Source of the DNA: Phenylobacterium sp.
GTDB taxonomy: Bacteria > Pseudomonadota > Alphaproteobacteria > Caulobacterales > Caulobacteraceae
Assembly (NCBI RefSeq): GCF_004299445.1
Contig: NZ_SCTC01000053.1
Span: forward strand, 1 to 64,000
Reading direction: 5' to 3'
Length of the DNA stretch: 64,000 nt
Part shown: one piece after another, positions 46,848-55,815 of the stretch
How the letters are laid out: each line of letters starts with the position of its first letter
How positions within the stretch are numbered: position 1 is the stretch's first letter
Position numbers and translations under genes: made by a program
Notes under the pieces: generated by a model
What the model was told of the DNA's origin: nothing
Database searches by the model: none
The model's input: only the letters and a program-made list of their open reading frames with translations

Positions 46848-47767
46848 ACGACCTTTCGGCCCTGATCGAGGCCGAGCTGGCCTCGCCGGCGCCGGCGGGG
46901 GTGGTCGAACTGGCGGCCGCGCTGGCCGATCCGGCCCGGGACGCGGTGATCCTCTACTATGGCTCGACCCTGCGCACGGGCGACCTGACCGGGATCCTGG
47001 ACTTCTACCGCCTGACCCGCGGGCCGCATCGGCGCGGCCTGCGCGGGCTGGTCGAGCGCCTGCTGTGGCCCGAGGTGAGCTACCACGAGGTCGAGACCTC
47101 GGCGGGACGGCTGCGGGCCAAGGTGGCGACGTTGCCGATGGCGACTTTCCAGCGCGCCGCCGCGGGCCGGACCCTGGACACCACCATCTGGGCTCGCTTC
47201 GTCCAGCCGGTGCAGCGCGTGTGGAGCGCGGGGCCGGGGGAGGCTCAGGAGGCCGCCCAGGCGGTTTCGGCGGCCGTGACGACCGCATCCAGGTTCGCCG
47301 CCGCCCTGGGCCCCGAGAGCGGCCCTGCCGAGGCCTACTGGCTGGCGCTGTTCCGCCGGACCTACGCCGCGGAGTTCCGGATGGAGACCACCAGCCGGGC
47401 CGACACCGTCGTCGCGCCCTTCGCGGCCCGGTACGCGGCGATCCTGCCGCTGGCTTGGCAGGCGGCCGGCGTGGCGTTCGAGGTCGCGGGGGAGGGGCTG
47501 CGGCCCGAGCGGCGCGGTCTGCCAGGGTGGATGCTGCCGAACCTGATGGGCAAGCCGCTGAACGTCGCGCGGATCCTGAAGGCGGCCTTCACCTTTGACG
47601 GCGCGGCGCGCTATGCGGCCTACAAGGTCGAACGCCACACGGGGATCGAGATCGCGGTGACGCCCTGGCGCGAGCGGCATCCGTTCCTGGCCGCGCCGGG
47701 CGCCTGGCTGGAGCTGCAAAAACGCCGGCGCGAGATGGCCCGCGCCGGCGCTTTGAAGAGCAGATAG
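46844..47767 (+). CDS. hypothetical protein, candidate sphingolipid head-group (Cpg-type) factor
   Basis: GTG start (GTGA overlap); position directly after lipid kinase and before the convergent spt gene. Confidence 0.65.
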   Translation: MNDLSALIEAELASPAPAGVVELAAALADPARDAVILYYGSTLRTGDLTGILDFYRLTRGPHRRGLRGLVERLLWPEVSYHEVETSAGRLRAKVATLPMATFQRAAAGRTLDTTIWARFVQPVQRVWSAGPGEAQEAAQAVSAAVTTASRFAAALGPESGPAEAYWLALFRRTYAAEFRMETTSRADTVVAPFAARYAAILPLAWQAAGVAFEVAGEGLRPERRGLPGWMLPNLMGKPLNVARILKAAFTFDGAARYAAYKVERHTGIEIAVTPWRERHPFLAAPGAWLELQKRRREMARAGALKSR

Positions 47768-47777
47768 CGGTTTCGAT

Positions 47778-48992
47778 CTACGCGGAGGCGCGGCGCGCAC
47801 GCTTCAGCAGGCCGTACTCCAGGCCCAGACGCTCGAAGATATCCAGCACCGCGTCGATCTGCTCGGCGGTGTGGGCCGCGCTCACGCTGGAGCGCAGCAG
47901 CGACTTGTTCTCAGGCGTGGCCGGCGGGATCGCCAGGTTCAGGTAGACGCCGTTCTGCAGCAGCGCGTTCCACATCGTGACCGCCATGGCCTGGTCAGGC
48001 ATCACCACCGCAGTGATCGGGCTGGCGTGGGGGCCCACGGCGTAACCCATGTCGCGCAGGCCGTCGTAGAGGCGGTCGGCGTTGGCGGCCAGGCGGACGC
48101 GCAGGCTGGAGTCCTCTTCCAGGCGCTTCAGCGCCGTCAGGGTCGAGGCGATCACGGCCGGCGGCAGCGAGGCGGTGAACATGTAGGGCCGGCTGACGAT
48201 GCGCAGCAGGTCGAAGTTGTCCTCGTTCGAGACCAGGAAGCCGCCGACGGCGCCCAGGCTCTTGGAGAAGGTGCCGACGATGAAGTCGACGTCGTCCTCG
48301 ACGCCGGCGGCCTCGGCCAGGCCGCGGCCCTTCTCGCCCAGGACGCCCATGGAGTGGGCTTCGTCCACGAGCAGGTAGGCGCCCATTTCCTTCTTGACCG
48401 CGACCATCTCCTTGAGCGGCGCGACGTCGCCGATCATCGAGTAGATGCCCTCGACGACGATGAGGCTGCCCTTGGCGGCGTCGCCCATGCGGCGCAGGCG
48501 CTTGGCCAGGTCTTCGGGGTCGTTGTGGCGGAAGCGGATGACCTCGGCGCCCGAGAGCTTGGCCGCGTCATAGATCGAGGCGTGGCTATCGGCGTCCAGG
48601 ATCAGGTGGTCGCCCCGGCCGACGAGGCCCGAGATGCCCCCCAGGTTGGCCTGGTAGCCGGTCGTGAAGACCATGGCGTGCTTGCGGCCGTAGAAATTGG
48701 CCAGCGCCGTCTCCAGCGCCGTATGGCCCGCGAAGGTGCCGTTGGCGAATCGCGAACCGGTGGTCCCCGTGCCCCACTGGCGGACCGCATTGGCCGAAGC
48801 CTCGATGCACTCCGGGTCGAAGGTCAGGCCCAGGTAGTTGTTCGTGCCGAGCAGGATGACCTGCTTGCCATCCAGCATGCCCTCGGTGGGCGAGAGGATT
48901 TCGTCGAATCGAACGGCGGACGGATCAGCGCCAGCAGCGCGGATACCGTCCAACGGGGCGCGATAGCCCAGGTGCTTGTCGAGCAGCCCCAT
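47778..48992 (-). CDS. spt: serine palmitoyltransferase-like alpha-oxoamine synthase
   Basis: PLP aminotransferase class II: TNNYLGLTFDPECIEA, LLVDEAHSMGVLGEKGRGL, VGTFSKSLGAVGGFL; adjacent ACP and ceramide-type genes. Confidence 0.88.
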   Translation of the reverse strand: MGLLDKHLGYRAPLDGIRAAGADPSAVRFDEILSPTEGMLDGKQVILLGTNNYLGLTFDPECIEASANAVRQWGTGTTGSRFANGTFAGHTALETALANFYGRKHAMVFTTGYQANLGGISGLVGRGDHLILDADSHASIYDAAKLSGAEVIRFRHNDPEDLAKRLRRMGDAAKGSLIVVEGIYSMIGDVAPLKEMVAVKKEMGAYLLVDEAHSMGVLGEKGRGLAEAAGVEDDVDFIVGTFSKSLGAVGGFLVSNEDNFDLLRIVSRPYMFTASLPPAVIASTLTALKRLEEDSSLRVRLAANADRLYDGLRDMGYAVGPHASPITAVVMPDQAMAVTMWNALLQNGVYLNLAIPPATPENKSLLRSSVSAAHTAEQIDAVLDIFERLGLEYGLLKRARRASA

Positions 48993-48994
48993 CC

Positions 48995-49264
48995 TTAAGC
49001 CTTTATCCGCAGCTTGTTGATCAGGTCGGAGAGGTCGCCCACCGTCTGCACGGTAGCCAGGCGATCGAGAGGAATCGATAGGTCGAACCGATCCTCAAGC
49101 TCCATCACGATGTTCATGAGCGCAAGCGAGTCGACCGCGAGGTCGCGGGCGATGTCGGTGTCCGGGGTCACCTGCACGCTACGGCCGAGGACCGTTTCGG
49201 CGGCCCGCGCGACTTCGCGGACGGTCAGGTCCGTCGCCAGTTCCACCATAAGTGAGCCCCCCAT
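48995..49264 (-). CDS. acyl carrier protein
   Basis: DTDIARDLAVDSLALMNIVMELEDRFDLSIPLDRL, DSL phosphopantetheine site. Confidence 0.93.
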   Translation of the reverse strand: MGGSLMVELATDLTVREVARAAETVLGRSVQVTPDTDIARDLAVDSLALMNIVMELEDRFDLSIPLDRLATVQTVGDLSDLINKLRIKA

Positions 49265-49355
49265 CGGCTCTTAACAGCTTACGCAAGCCGCGTACCTAAC
49301 CATGTCCGACCTCTTTTTCTACCGTGGCGATCAAGGGTCGGTCACAAATCAGCTA

Positions 49356-50291
49356 CTAATGTTTCATCCATGCCGCAGTGCGGTACCACGCCACGGTGTG
49401 TTCGAATCCCGCCCGAAGATCAAACTTGGCCATTGGTGTTCCTTCTGCCCGCTCCTCCGGCGCGACCGCCCAGTTTGGATGCAGCAGTTCTCTGACCTTC
49501 GCGGAGGTCAGCATAGGGGTCACGCCCGCGAGCACAGTGAAATCATTTGTGATTCCGACGGCGCGGATCAGGGCCTTCGGCGCCGGGGCAAATCGCGGCG
49601 AACGGCCGCAGGCGCGCGCCGCCTCGGCCATCAACTCGCGCCATCCATACCCTTCGGGGCGGTCGTCGCAGAGCGCGAAGGTGCGGCCGGATGGCTGCGC
49701 TGCAGCAAGGGCGGCGGTTTGCGCCGCGGCGTCCTCGACGTGGATCATCGCCACCTTGGCCGACTCGCTGACCACGGGGAGCAGGGGGCTGAGCGCTGCG
49801 GCCTGGAAGACCGGCAGCAACTCGCGGTCGGAGGGGCCGTAGATCGCGCAGGGCCGCACGATCGTCAGGCGCTCGCCCAGCATCTCGGACATGGCGCGCT
49901 CGCCGGCGTGCTTGCTGGCGCTGTAGTGGGACAGCGCGGGCTCACGCGCCGTCAGGCTGGAGACCAGCACCGTGTGCGGGACCGACTCGGCCGCGCGGGC
50001 CACGCGGCGCGCCCCCTCGACATTGACGGCGTCGAACGCGGCGCGGCTGGGGGCCTTCACGAGGCCGGCGGCGTGAATCACTACGTCGGCGCCCAGGCAA
50101 AGCCGGCCGAGGGCGTCGTCATCGCGAAGATCGCCGGCGACCACTTCGGGCGTGAGGTGGCGCCAGAGGCTGTCGACAGGATCGCGGCGCGAGAGGATCC
50201 GCACGCGCCAGCCGGCCTCGCCCAGGGCCCGGACCACCTGGCGGCCCAGGAAGCCCGTGGCCCCCGTGACCGCCGCGAGCCGGCCGGTCAG
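49356..50291 (-). CDS. NAD-dependent epimerase/dehydratase family, candidate ceramide reductase
   Basis: LAAVTGATGFLGRQVVRALGEAGWRVRIL; YSASKHAGE; start inferred at CTG 50291 in a CTGA overlap with AGGAGG upstream. Confidence 0.82.
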   Translation of the reverse strand: MTGRLAAVTGATGFLGRQVVRALGEAGWRVRILSRRDPVDSLWRHLTPEVVAGDLRDDDALGRLCLGADVVIHAAGLVKAPSRAAFDAVNVEGARRVARAAESVPHTVLVSSLTAREPALSHYSASKHAGERAMSEMLGERLTIVRPCAIYGPSDRELLPVFQAAALSPLLPVVSESAKVAMIHVEDAAAQTAALAAAQPSGRTFALCDDRPEGYGWRELMAEAARACGRSPRFAPAPKALIRAVGITNDFTVLAGVTPMLTSAKVRELLHPNWAVAPEERAEGTPMAKFDLRAGFEHTVAWYRTAAWMKH

Positions 50292-52006
50292 GCCGGCACC
50301 TCCTGCTTGAAGGCGCCGGCCAGGAACAGGGCGCGGGCCTTCGAACGCGACAGCTTGCCGGACGAGGTCTGGGGCAGGGTGTTGTGGCCCACCAGCTCGA
50401 CCCGCGCCTCGACGCCGTGGCGGGCGCGCAGCAGGGCGGCCACGTCGTCGGTGAGGGCCTTGCGCACCTCGGGATCGCCCGAGCGGGTCTGCACCAGCAC
50501 CACCAGCTCTTCGCCGGCGTCGGCGTCTATCGAGAACGCCGCCACGTCGCCGCTGCGCAGGCGTTCGACCTCGGATTCCGCTGTCCACTCAAGGTCTTGT
50601 GGCCACACGTTACGGCCGTTCAGCAGGATCAGATCCTTGGCGCGGCCGGTCGGCACGATCTGGCCGTCTGCGAGATAGCCGAGGTCGCCGGTGTCGAGCC
50701 AGCCGTCCGCCGACATCGCCGCCGCCGTCGCCTGGGGATCGCCGTAGTACTCGCGCATCAGGCTGGGCCCGCGCACGAAGATGCGGCCGACGGTGTGTTC
50801 GCCCAGGACGCGGCCGTCCTCGTCTCGCACCTCGAGCTCATGGCCCGGGAAGATTGGGCCGCAGCGCACGAAGGCGCGCGAGCGCGGGCCCGAGCCGGCC
50901 TGGACCACGCCGTCTTTTTCCATGCGGTCGACATCTACGGTGTCGAAGATCAGGCCCTTGTGCAGCGGAGCCATCGTCAGGCCCAGAGTCGCCTCGGCCA
51001 TGCCGTAGCTGGGCACGAACGCGGTGGCGGCGAAGCCCGCGGCGGCGTAGCGCTCGGCGAAGGCCAGCAACGGCCCGGGGCGCACCATGTCGCCGCCGCA
51101 GCCCGCCACCCGCCACGACGACAGGTCGAGGCCTTCGCGCGTGCCGTCGCCGCGCTTGGCGCAGAGCTCGTAGCCGAACGAGGGGCTGTAGCTGATCGTG
51201 CCGCGGTTCTTCGAGATCAGGTCCAGCCAGAGCAGCGGCCGGCGCACGAAGGCGCCCGTGGGCATCAGGTCGATCGACATCTGCGCCGACAGCGGCATCA
51301 GCAGGAACCCGACGAGGCCCATGTCGTGATAGAGCGGCAGCCACGAGACGGCGCGGTCGGCCGCCGTCACCTGCAGGCCGTCGCGGGTCGAGGCCAGGGC
51401 GTTGGCCATCAGGGCGCGGTGGGTGCAGAGCACCCCGGTCGGGTTGCGCGTGCTGCCTGACGAAAACTGGACGTAGCTGGGGTCGTCCGCGGTGGGCTCG
51501 GGCAGGTCCGCAGGCGGCGCGTCCGGCAGTTCGCCCACGGTCATCGCCAGACTGGTCCCCGCGGTCGCGGCCGCGTCCTTCAGCCAGGGCAGCAGGGTTT
51601 CGGGTCCGAACACGGCCGTGGCGCGGGCCGAGGACAGCATGCGGCCGATCTGCTCGACATAGGCGTCCTTGCCGCCCAGCGGGGCGGGCAGGGGCAGCGG
51701 GGCCGGCGTGATCCGCGCGTACTGGCAGGCGAAGAAGGCGGTGATGAAATCGGCGTCGGTTTCGGCGACGAGGCCCACGCGGTCATGCGGCTTCAGGCCC
51801 GCGGCCAGCAGGCGCGTCGCCATGCCGCGGGCGCGGTCGCGCAGGGTCGCATAGGGCAGGGCTTCGACAAGCTCGCCCCGCAGCCCGTAGAGCGTCAGGC
51901 CGGTCGGCCCCCCGGCGGCGAAATCCAGCGCCGCGGTCAGGGTCGCAAAGCCGCCCTCCTGGAACGGCCTGTCCGGCGCCGTCGGAATTGGGGTCGTCGT
52001 AGTCAA
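50288..52006 (-). CDS. fatty acyl-AMP ligase / acyl-ACP synthetase
   Basis: VQFSSGSTRNPTGVLCTHRA, SYGMAEATLGL, GWLDTGDLGYLADGQIVPTGRAKDLILLNGRNVWPQDLE; start TTG 52006 (TTGA overlap). Confidence 0.92.
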   Translation of the reverse strand: MTTTTPIPTAPDRPFQEGGFATLTAALDFAAGGPTGLTLYGLRGELVEALPYATLRDRARGMATRLLAAGLKPHDRVGLVAETDADFITAFFACQYARITPAPLPLPAPLGGKDAYVEQIGRMLSSARATAVFGPETLLPWLKDAAATAGTSLAMTVGELPDAPPADLPEPTADDPSYVQFSSGSTRNPTGVLCTHRALMANALASTRDGLQVTAADRAVSWLPLYHDMGLVGFLLMPLSAQMSIDLMPTGAFVRRPLLWLDLISKNRGTISYSPSFGYELCAKRGDGTREGLDLSSWRVAGCGGDMVRPGPLLAFAERYAAAGFAATAFVPSYGMAEATLGLTMAPLHKGLIFDTVDVDRMEKDGVVQAGSGPRSRAFVRCGPIFPGHELEVRDEDGRVLGEHTVGRIFVRGPSLMREYYGDPQATAAAMSADGWLDTGDLGYLADGQIVPTGRAKDLILLNGRNVWPQDLEWTAESEVERLRSGDVAAFSIDADAGEELVVLVQTRSGDPEVRKALTDDVAALLRARHGVEARVELVGHNTLPQTSSGKLSRSKARALFLAGAFKQEVPA

Positions 52007-53379
52007 TCGTCGCCTTTCAGTCGTTCCGCGGGATCGGCTTCGGCGGGCGTGGTCGCCGTCTGTCGATTCCCGTTCTCTCTGAGGATGAACCACAGCATGC
52101 CCAGGGCAAGCGCGGCGGCGGCCGCAGCCAGCCCGGCGCCCGCGCCTATAAGGCCGAACTGCCGCACGAGGAAGGGCATGGCCGCCAGGAAGGCGACCCC
52201 CACCGCCAGGCGCACGCGCACCGCGGCCCCCGGCTTGCCCAGCGAAATGAGCATCGGCTCCAGCGGCAGCGCGAAGATGCCGATGACCGCGGCGCCCACC
52301 TGCCAGGTCATCACATCGGCCGCGGGCGCGAAGTCCTTGCTCATGACCAGGGTCAGCAGCTGAGGCCCGGCGAACGCGCTGACCGCCAGCATGACGAGGC
52401 CGATGCCGCCGGCCAGCAGGCCCACGTTGCGAGCCAGCCGCCACATGGCGTGCGGCTGGTCGTCGGCGCGCAGGCGGGCGAGCTCGGGGTAGAGTGCGGG
52501 CGTCAGCAGCTTGGCGGGCTTGGCGAGCGCATCGGCCACCTGCCGGCCCACCCGCCAGAACGCCGCCTGCGCCGGGCCGACCAGGGCGCCCACGATCAGC
52601 GTCGCCACGTGCGTGAAGGCCACGTCCAGCGCCGAGGCCATGTTGGTGTTCCAGGCGAAGCGCCAGGCGCCGGGCATGCCCTCGGTGAGCGGCCCGCGCC
52701 AAGAGAAGTCCTGGGTCAGCCCGCGCTTGCGCAGTTCGGCGTAGGCCGAGCCGGCGAGGTAGAACCAGCTGCCGACCGTGCCGATGGCCCAGGCCAGCAG
52801 GAAGCCCTCCATGCCGGCGCCCAGCAGCAGGGCTGCGATGCTGCCCACGGCGCGGAACAGCGAGATCAGGCCGGATTGCCAGGCCAGCACGTCGAACCGG
52901 TCGAACAGCCGCAGCAGGCCCAGCGGCGTGGCCGAGACCATGAAGGCGATCGAGAGCATGTAGAGCGCCGCGGCCGGCGCATCGTCGCTGCCCCAGCCCA
53001 GGGGCCGGGCGAACACGAACGCGCCCACGATACCCACGGCGATGCCGAAGGCGGTGCTGACCAGGTCGAGCGCCAGGCTGAAGCGCAACACGCGCTGGAA
53101 GTCGGGAATCCGCCCCTCGGCCAGGGGCCGCGTGCCGAAGTGCAGGATGGTTTGCCAAGATTGGAACTTGGCCACCTCGCCCAGGAACTGGCCGAACGCC
53201 ATGATCAGCACCAGCACGCCCATCTCGGCCGCGCCCAGCGCCCGGGCCGCGATCGCCACCGCGACCAGTCCCAGCACGGCGTTGACCGTGCGGCCGCCCA
53301 GCAGCAGGCCCGCATTGGCCACCACCCGCCGCAGGATCGGCCGGACGCCGGCGATCTGTTCCGCCTGGGACGCGCTCAT
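52003..53379 (-). CDS. lipopolysaccharide biosynthesis / polysaccharide-type flippase
   Basis: 12-14 TM Wzx/MATE-like sequence (LLLGGRTVNAVLGLVAVAIAARALGAAEMGVLVLIMAFGQFLGEVAKFQSWQ). Confidence 0.88.
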   Translation of the reverse strand: MSASQAEQIAGVRPILRRVVANAGLLLGGRTVNAVLGLVAVAIAARALGAAEMGVLVLIMAFGQFLGEVAKFQSWQTILHFGTRPLAEGRIPDFQRVLRFSLALDLVSTAFGIAVGIVGAFVFARPLGWGSDDAPAAALYMLSIAFMVSATPLGLLRLFDRFDVLAWQSGLISLFRAVGSIAALLLGAGMEGFLLAWAIGTVGSWFYLAGSAYAELRKRGLTQDFSWRGPLTEGMPGAWRFAWNTNMASALDVAFTHVATLIVGALVGPAQAAFWRVGRQVADALAKPAKLLTPALYPELARLRADDQPHAMWRLARNVGLLAGGIGLVMLAVSAFAGPQLLTLVMSKDFAPAADVMTWQVGAAVIGIFALPLEPMLISLGKPGAAVRVRLAVGVAFLAAMPFLVRQFGLIGAGAGLAAAAAALALGMLWFILRENGNRQTATTPAEADPAERLKGDD

Positions 53380-53442
53380 GCGCTCTCTGTCGACTCCATG
53401 ACGCCATCCCCGAACCGGCGGCGCGCCCTCAACTACCCCCTA

Positions 53443-53471
53443 GCGCATTCGACGGGAACCGACGAATGCGC
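53443..53471. promoter_or_regulatory. inverted repeat gcgcattcg-N11-cgaatgcgc upstream of flippase/ligase/reductase operon
   Basis: Perfect 9-bp arms, 11-nt spacer, 64-92 bp upstream of ATG 53379. Confidence 0.5.
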
Positions 53472-53516
53472 GAGCCTCCTGCTTACCGGGACGACCAAGG
53501 GGCGGGCACGGGTCGG

Positions 53517-54554
53517 CTAGGCGCCTAGAAGCTCCGCCAACGTTCGGTTGATGAAATCGCTGTCCGGCGGGTTGTTTCCACCGCCCGCAAGGTGTCCCCA
53601 AATCGAGGGGATGGGTCGGCAAGACGCACCTGGGATGTGAGCGACTTCAGCCTCGTTGTCCTCCGGCCTGAAGTAGAGGTCGGTCTCGCACGGCAGCGCG
53701 ATCGTCTTGGCCCGAATGGCGCCAAGCGCAGCCTTCAGGTCCCCGCCATGGCGCTCCGCCGAAATGTCGGCGTGCTGCCAGGTCCAGATTTTCGCCAACA
53801 GGTCATTGGCGTCCCACGCCCCAAAGTAGGGTTCGGCGAATCCCTGCAGGAAGCCCTCAACGCTGTCGAAGCCAAAGGCCTTGAACAGACCTTCGCGATA
53901 GAAGGCCTGTGATGGAAACCAGCCGGCGTAGATCCTGGCGAAGGCGGCGAGGCCTTGCTGCGGCGGGGCCGCGTAACGGCCACCCTCGAAATCGGATGAC
54001 GCCATGAGCGCCGCCTTCAGGCCCGCGAGCATGACGTAGTTGTGGGGCGAGACCCGCGCCGCGCCGCAGATCGGCGCCAGGCGCTCCACCATGTCTGGAT
54101 AGGCGCAGGCCCATTCGTACGCCTGCAGCCCGCCCATCGAATAACCCACCGCGAGCGCGATCTTCCTCACGCCGAGGCTGCTCACGAGTCGATGCTGGCA
54201 ACGAACATTGTCAGCGATCGTGACGTTGGGAAAACGTGGGCCCTGTTGATCGGTCTGGGCCCGACTGGGTGATGTCGAGAGGCCGTTCCCGAACATGTTG
54301 GGCACGATCACGAAATAGCGCTCAGGGTCGAGGGCCATGCCTTCGGCGATAAGCCATTCGTTGTTGTCGTGGCGGCCCGTGTAGTGGGTCGGGAACACGA
54401 TCGCGTTGTCGCCAGCGGCATTGAGTTTGCCGTGTGTTGCGTACGTGATCTGCGCCGACTTCAGCGTCGCTCCCGTCTGAAGCGATACATCCCCGAGCTC
54501 GAAGACTCCGAGTTCAGCCATCCAACACCCCCCGAAAGACCATCGCCCCGCCAA
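53517..54554 (-). CDS. alpha/beta hydrolase, homoserine O-acetyltransferase (MetX)-like
   Basis: NAIVFPTHYTGRHDNNEWLIAEG, LAVGYSMGGLQAYEWACAYPDMVERLAPICGAA; likely start MAELGVFELG. Confidence 0.88.
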   Translation of the reverse strand: MAGRWSFGGCWMAELGVFELGDVSLQTGATLKSAQITYATHGKLNAAGDNAIVFPTHYTGRHDNNEWLIAEGMALDPERYFVIVPNMFGNGLSTSPSRAQTDQQGPRFPNVTIADNVRCQHRLVSSLGVRKIALAVGYSMGGLQAYEWACAYPDMVERLAPICGAARVSPHNYVMLAGLKAALMASSDFEGGRYAAPPQQGLAAFARIYAGWFPSQAFYREGLFKAFGFDSVEGFLQGFAEPYFGAWDANDLLAKIWTWQHADISAERHGGDLKAALGAIRAKTIALPCETDLYFRPEDNEAEVAHIPGASCRPIPSIWGHLAGGGNNPPDSDFINRTLAELLGA

Positions 54555-54643
54555 TCCCGCAGTTCGTAGAACCGGCCCGAGACGGACCTACGCTGGCCCG
54601 GGAAGACCGCGAACCCCCGGCCGACGCCCTGCGAGAGCTTACC

Positions 54644-55504
54644 CTAGTCGAGCCAGCGGATCGCATCGCCCTGTCTAATGGGGCCCGGCTCCAAAACATC
54701 GGCATAGACTCCCACGCAGGGGAGGCGGCCCACAGCACCGAGATCGACCATGTTGCGCTGGGCGATACCCCGCAGAAGCTGCGGCGCCCGGGGTAGTCCG
54801 TCCTGGGCCAGGGTGACGTTCACGCATCGGGGGCAAGGGATGGTCATCTTCAGGACGACCTGATCACCGATGGCCACCCGACGACCGGCCCAGGTGTTCT
54901 CCACGAAGGGCTCGCCCTCGGTCTGAATGACGATGTTGGGGCGAAAACGCCGAACGTCGACATCACCTTGCGGATAGGCGCTCTTGAGATGGTCGATCGT
55001 CGAGGTCCCAACCAGGTGAATGCACGCAAGGTCGAAGAACGTCCCCTCCGGCGCTCCGCCGGCCAGTGGCGCCTCGGTCAGCTCTGACGCTGCTCCGGCC
55101 AAGGTCCCGGCCGGAAACTCGATCAATAGACCGGCCGGCGCATGCGACGTCAGGCTGAGCCGTCGGTCGAACCGCTCGGACAGGCGCTCGTCGATGTCCG
55201 GCTGTGAGGTCATAAGCGTTTCGCCGTCAGGGCTGGTGATACGCACCGCCGGCGCCGGCTGGCCTGCCCGAGGCTCTTCCGCATAGGTCGCACGGTAGCT
55301 CATGAATCCGGACGCCCAGGTCCTGACGGCGGCCGTGCGGTTGGACGCCCGATCCACGAATGCGTAGGCGCGATCTCCCGCCAATCCGCGCGCCGTCACC
55401 TCAGCGACTTGCACCTTCTCGCCCATCATCGACTTGATCGGATATCTCCAGATTCCATCGACGATCTCGTTGGCCGCCATGCCTTTCGTCCCCTTCGTCG
55501 ACAA
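54644..55504 (-). CDS. MOSC domain-containing protein
   Basis: GIWRYPIKSMMGEKVQVAEVTARGLAGDRAYAFVD..., TIPCPRCVNVTL. Confidence 0.92.
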   Translation of the reverse strand: MSTKGTKGMAANEIVDGIWRYPIKSMMGEKVQVAEVTARGLAGDRAYAFVDRASNRTAAVRTWASGFMSYRATYAEEPRAGQPAPAVRITSPDGETLMTSQPDIDERLSERFDRRLSLTSHAPAGLLIEFPAGTLAGAASELTEAPLAGGAPEGTFFDLACIHLVGTSTIDHLKSAYPQGDVDVRRFRPNIVIQTEGEPFVENTWAGRRVAIGDQVVLKMTIPCPRCVNVTLAQDGLPRAPQLLRGIAQRNMVDLGAVGRLPCVGVYADVLEPGPIRQGDAIRWLD

Positions 55505-55815
55505 TTCGTCACTGGCTCAAGTCGCTGTGGCAGCACCATCGAGACCCGCGAATGAGGCGGCAAGGGGAATGTCAGGGATCGACCTCTTCCTCGGGCGGCG
55601 CCTCCTGAGCCAACGGCGGCGCGCCCGCACCCTCGGCGACGCCTTGTCGCCTCTCCCACGGCGCCGCCGCGCCTCGGAGAGGGGCATCTGTGGCGGTTTC
55701 CCACATCGGCTGGACGCCTCCGCCGCGCCGTGGCGGTCGTAGTATTCCAGAGGGCGGCTTCTCGGCCGCGGGCAGCGGCGCCATTGTGGGCGCCCCGGCG
55801 GAGTTGGAAGCGTCC

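Noticed and set aside
47778-48992. Annotation as glycine C-acetyltransferase (KBL) or 8-amino-7-oxononanoate synthase
   Set aside because: Same fold family, but adjacent ACP, reductase, acyl ligase and lipid kinase favour serine palmitoyltransferase; biochemical proof is lacking.
49302-50678. 458-aa plus-strand ORF opposite the reductase/ligase genes
   Set aside because: Antisense to confident coding sequence; low-complexity composition.
53443-53471. Interpreting the gcgcattcg palindrome as terminator of the MetX-like gene
   Set aside because: No T-run follows the hairpin on the minus strand; terminator call not supported, though not excluded.
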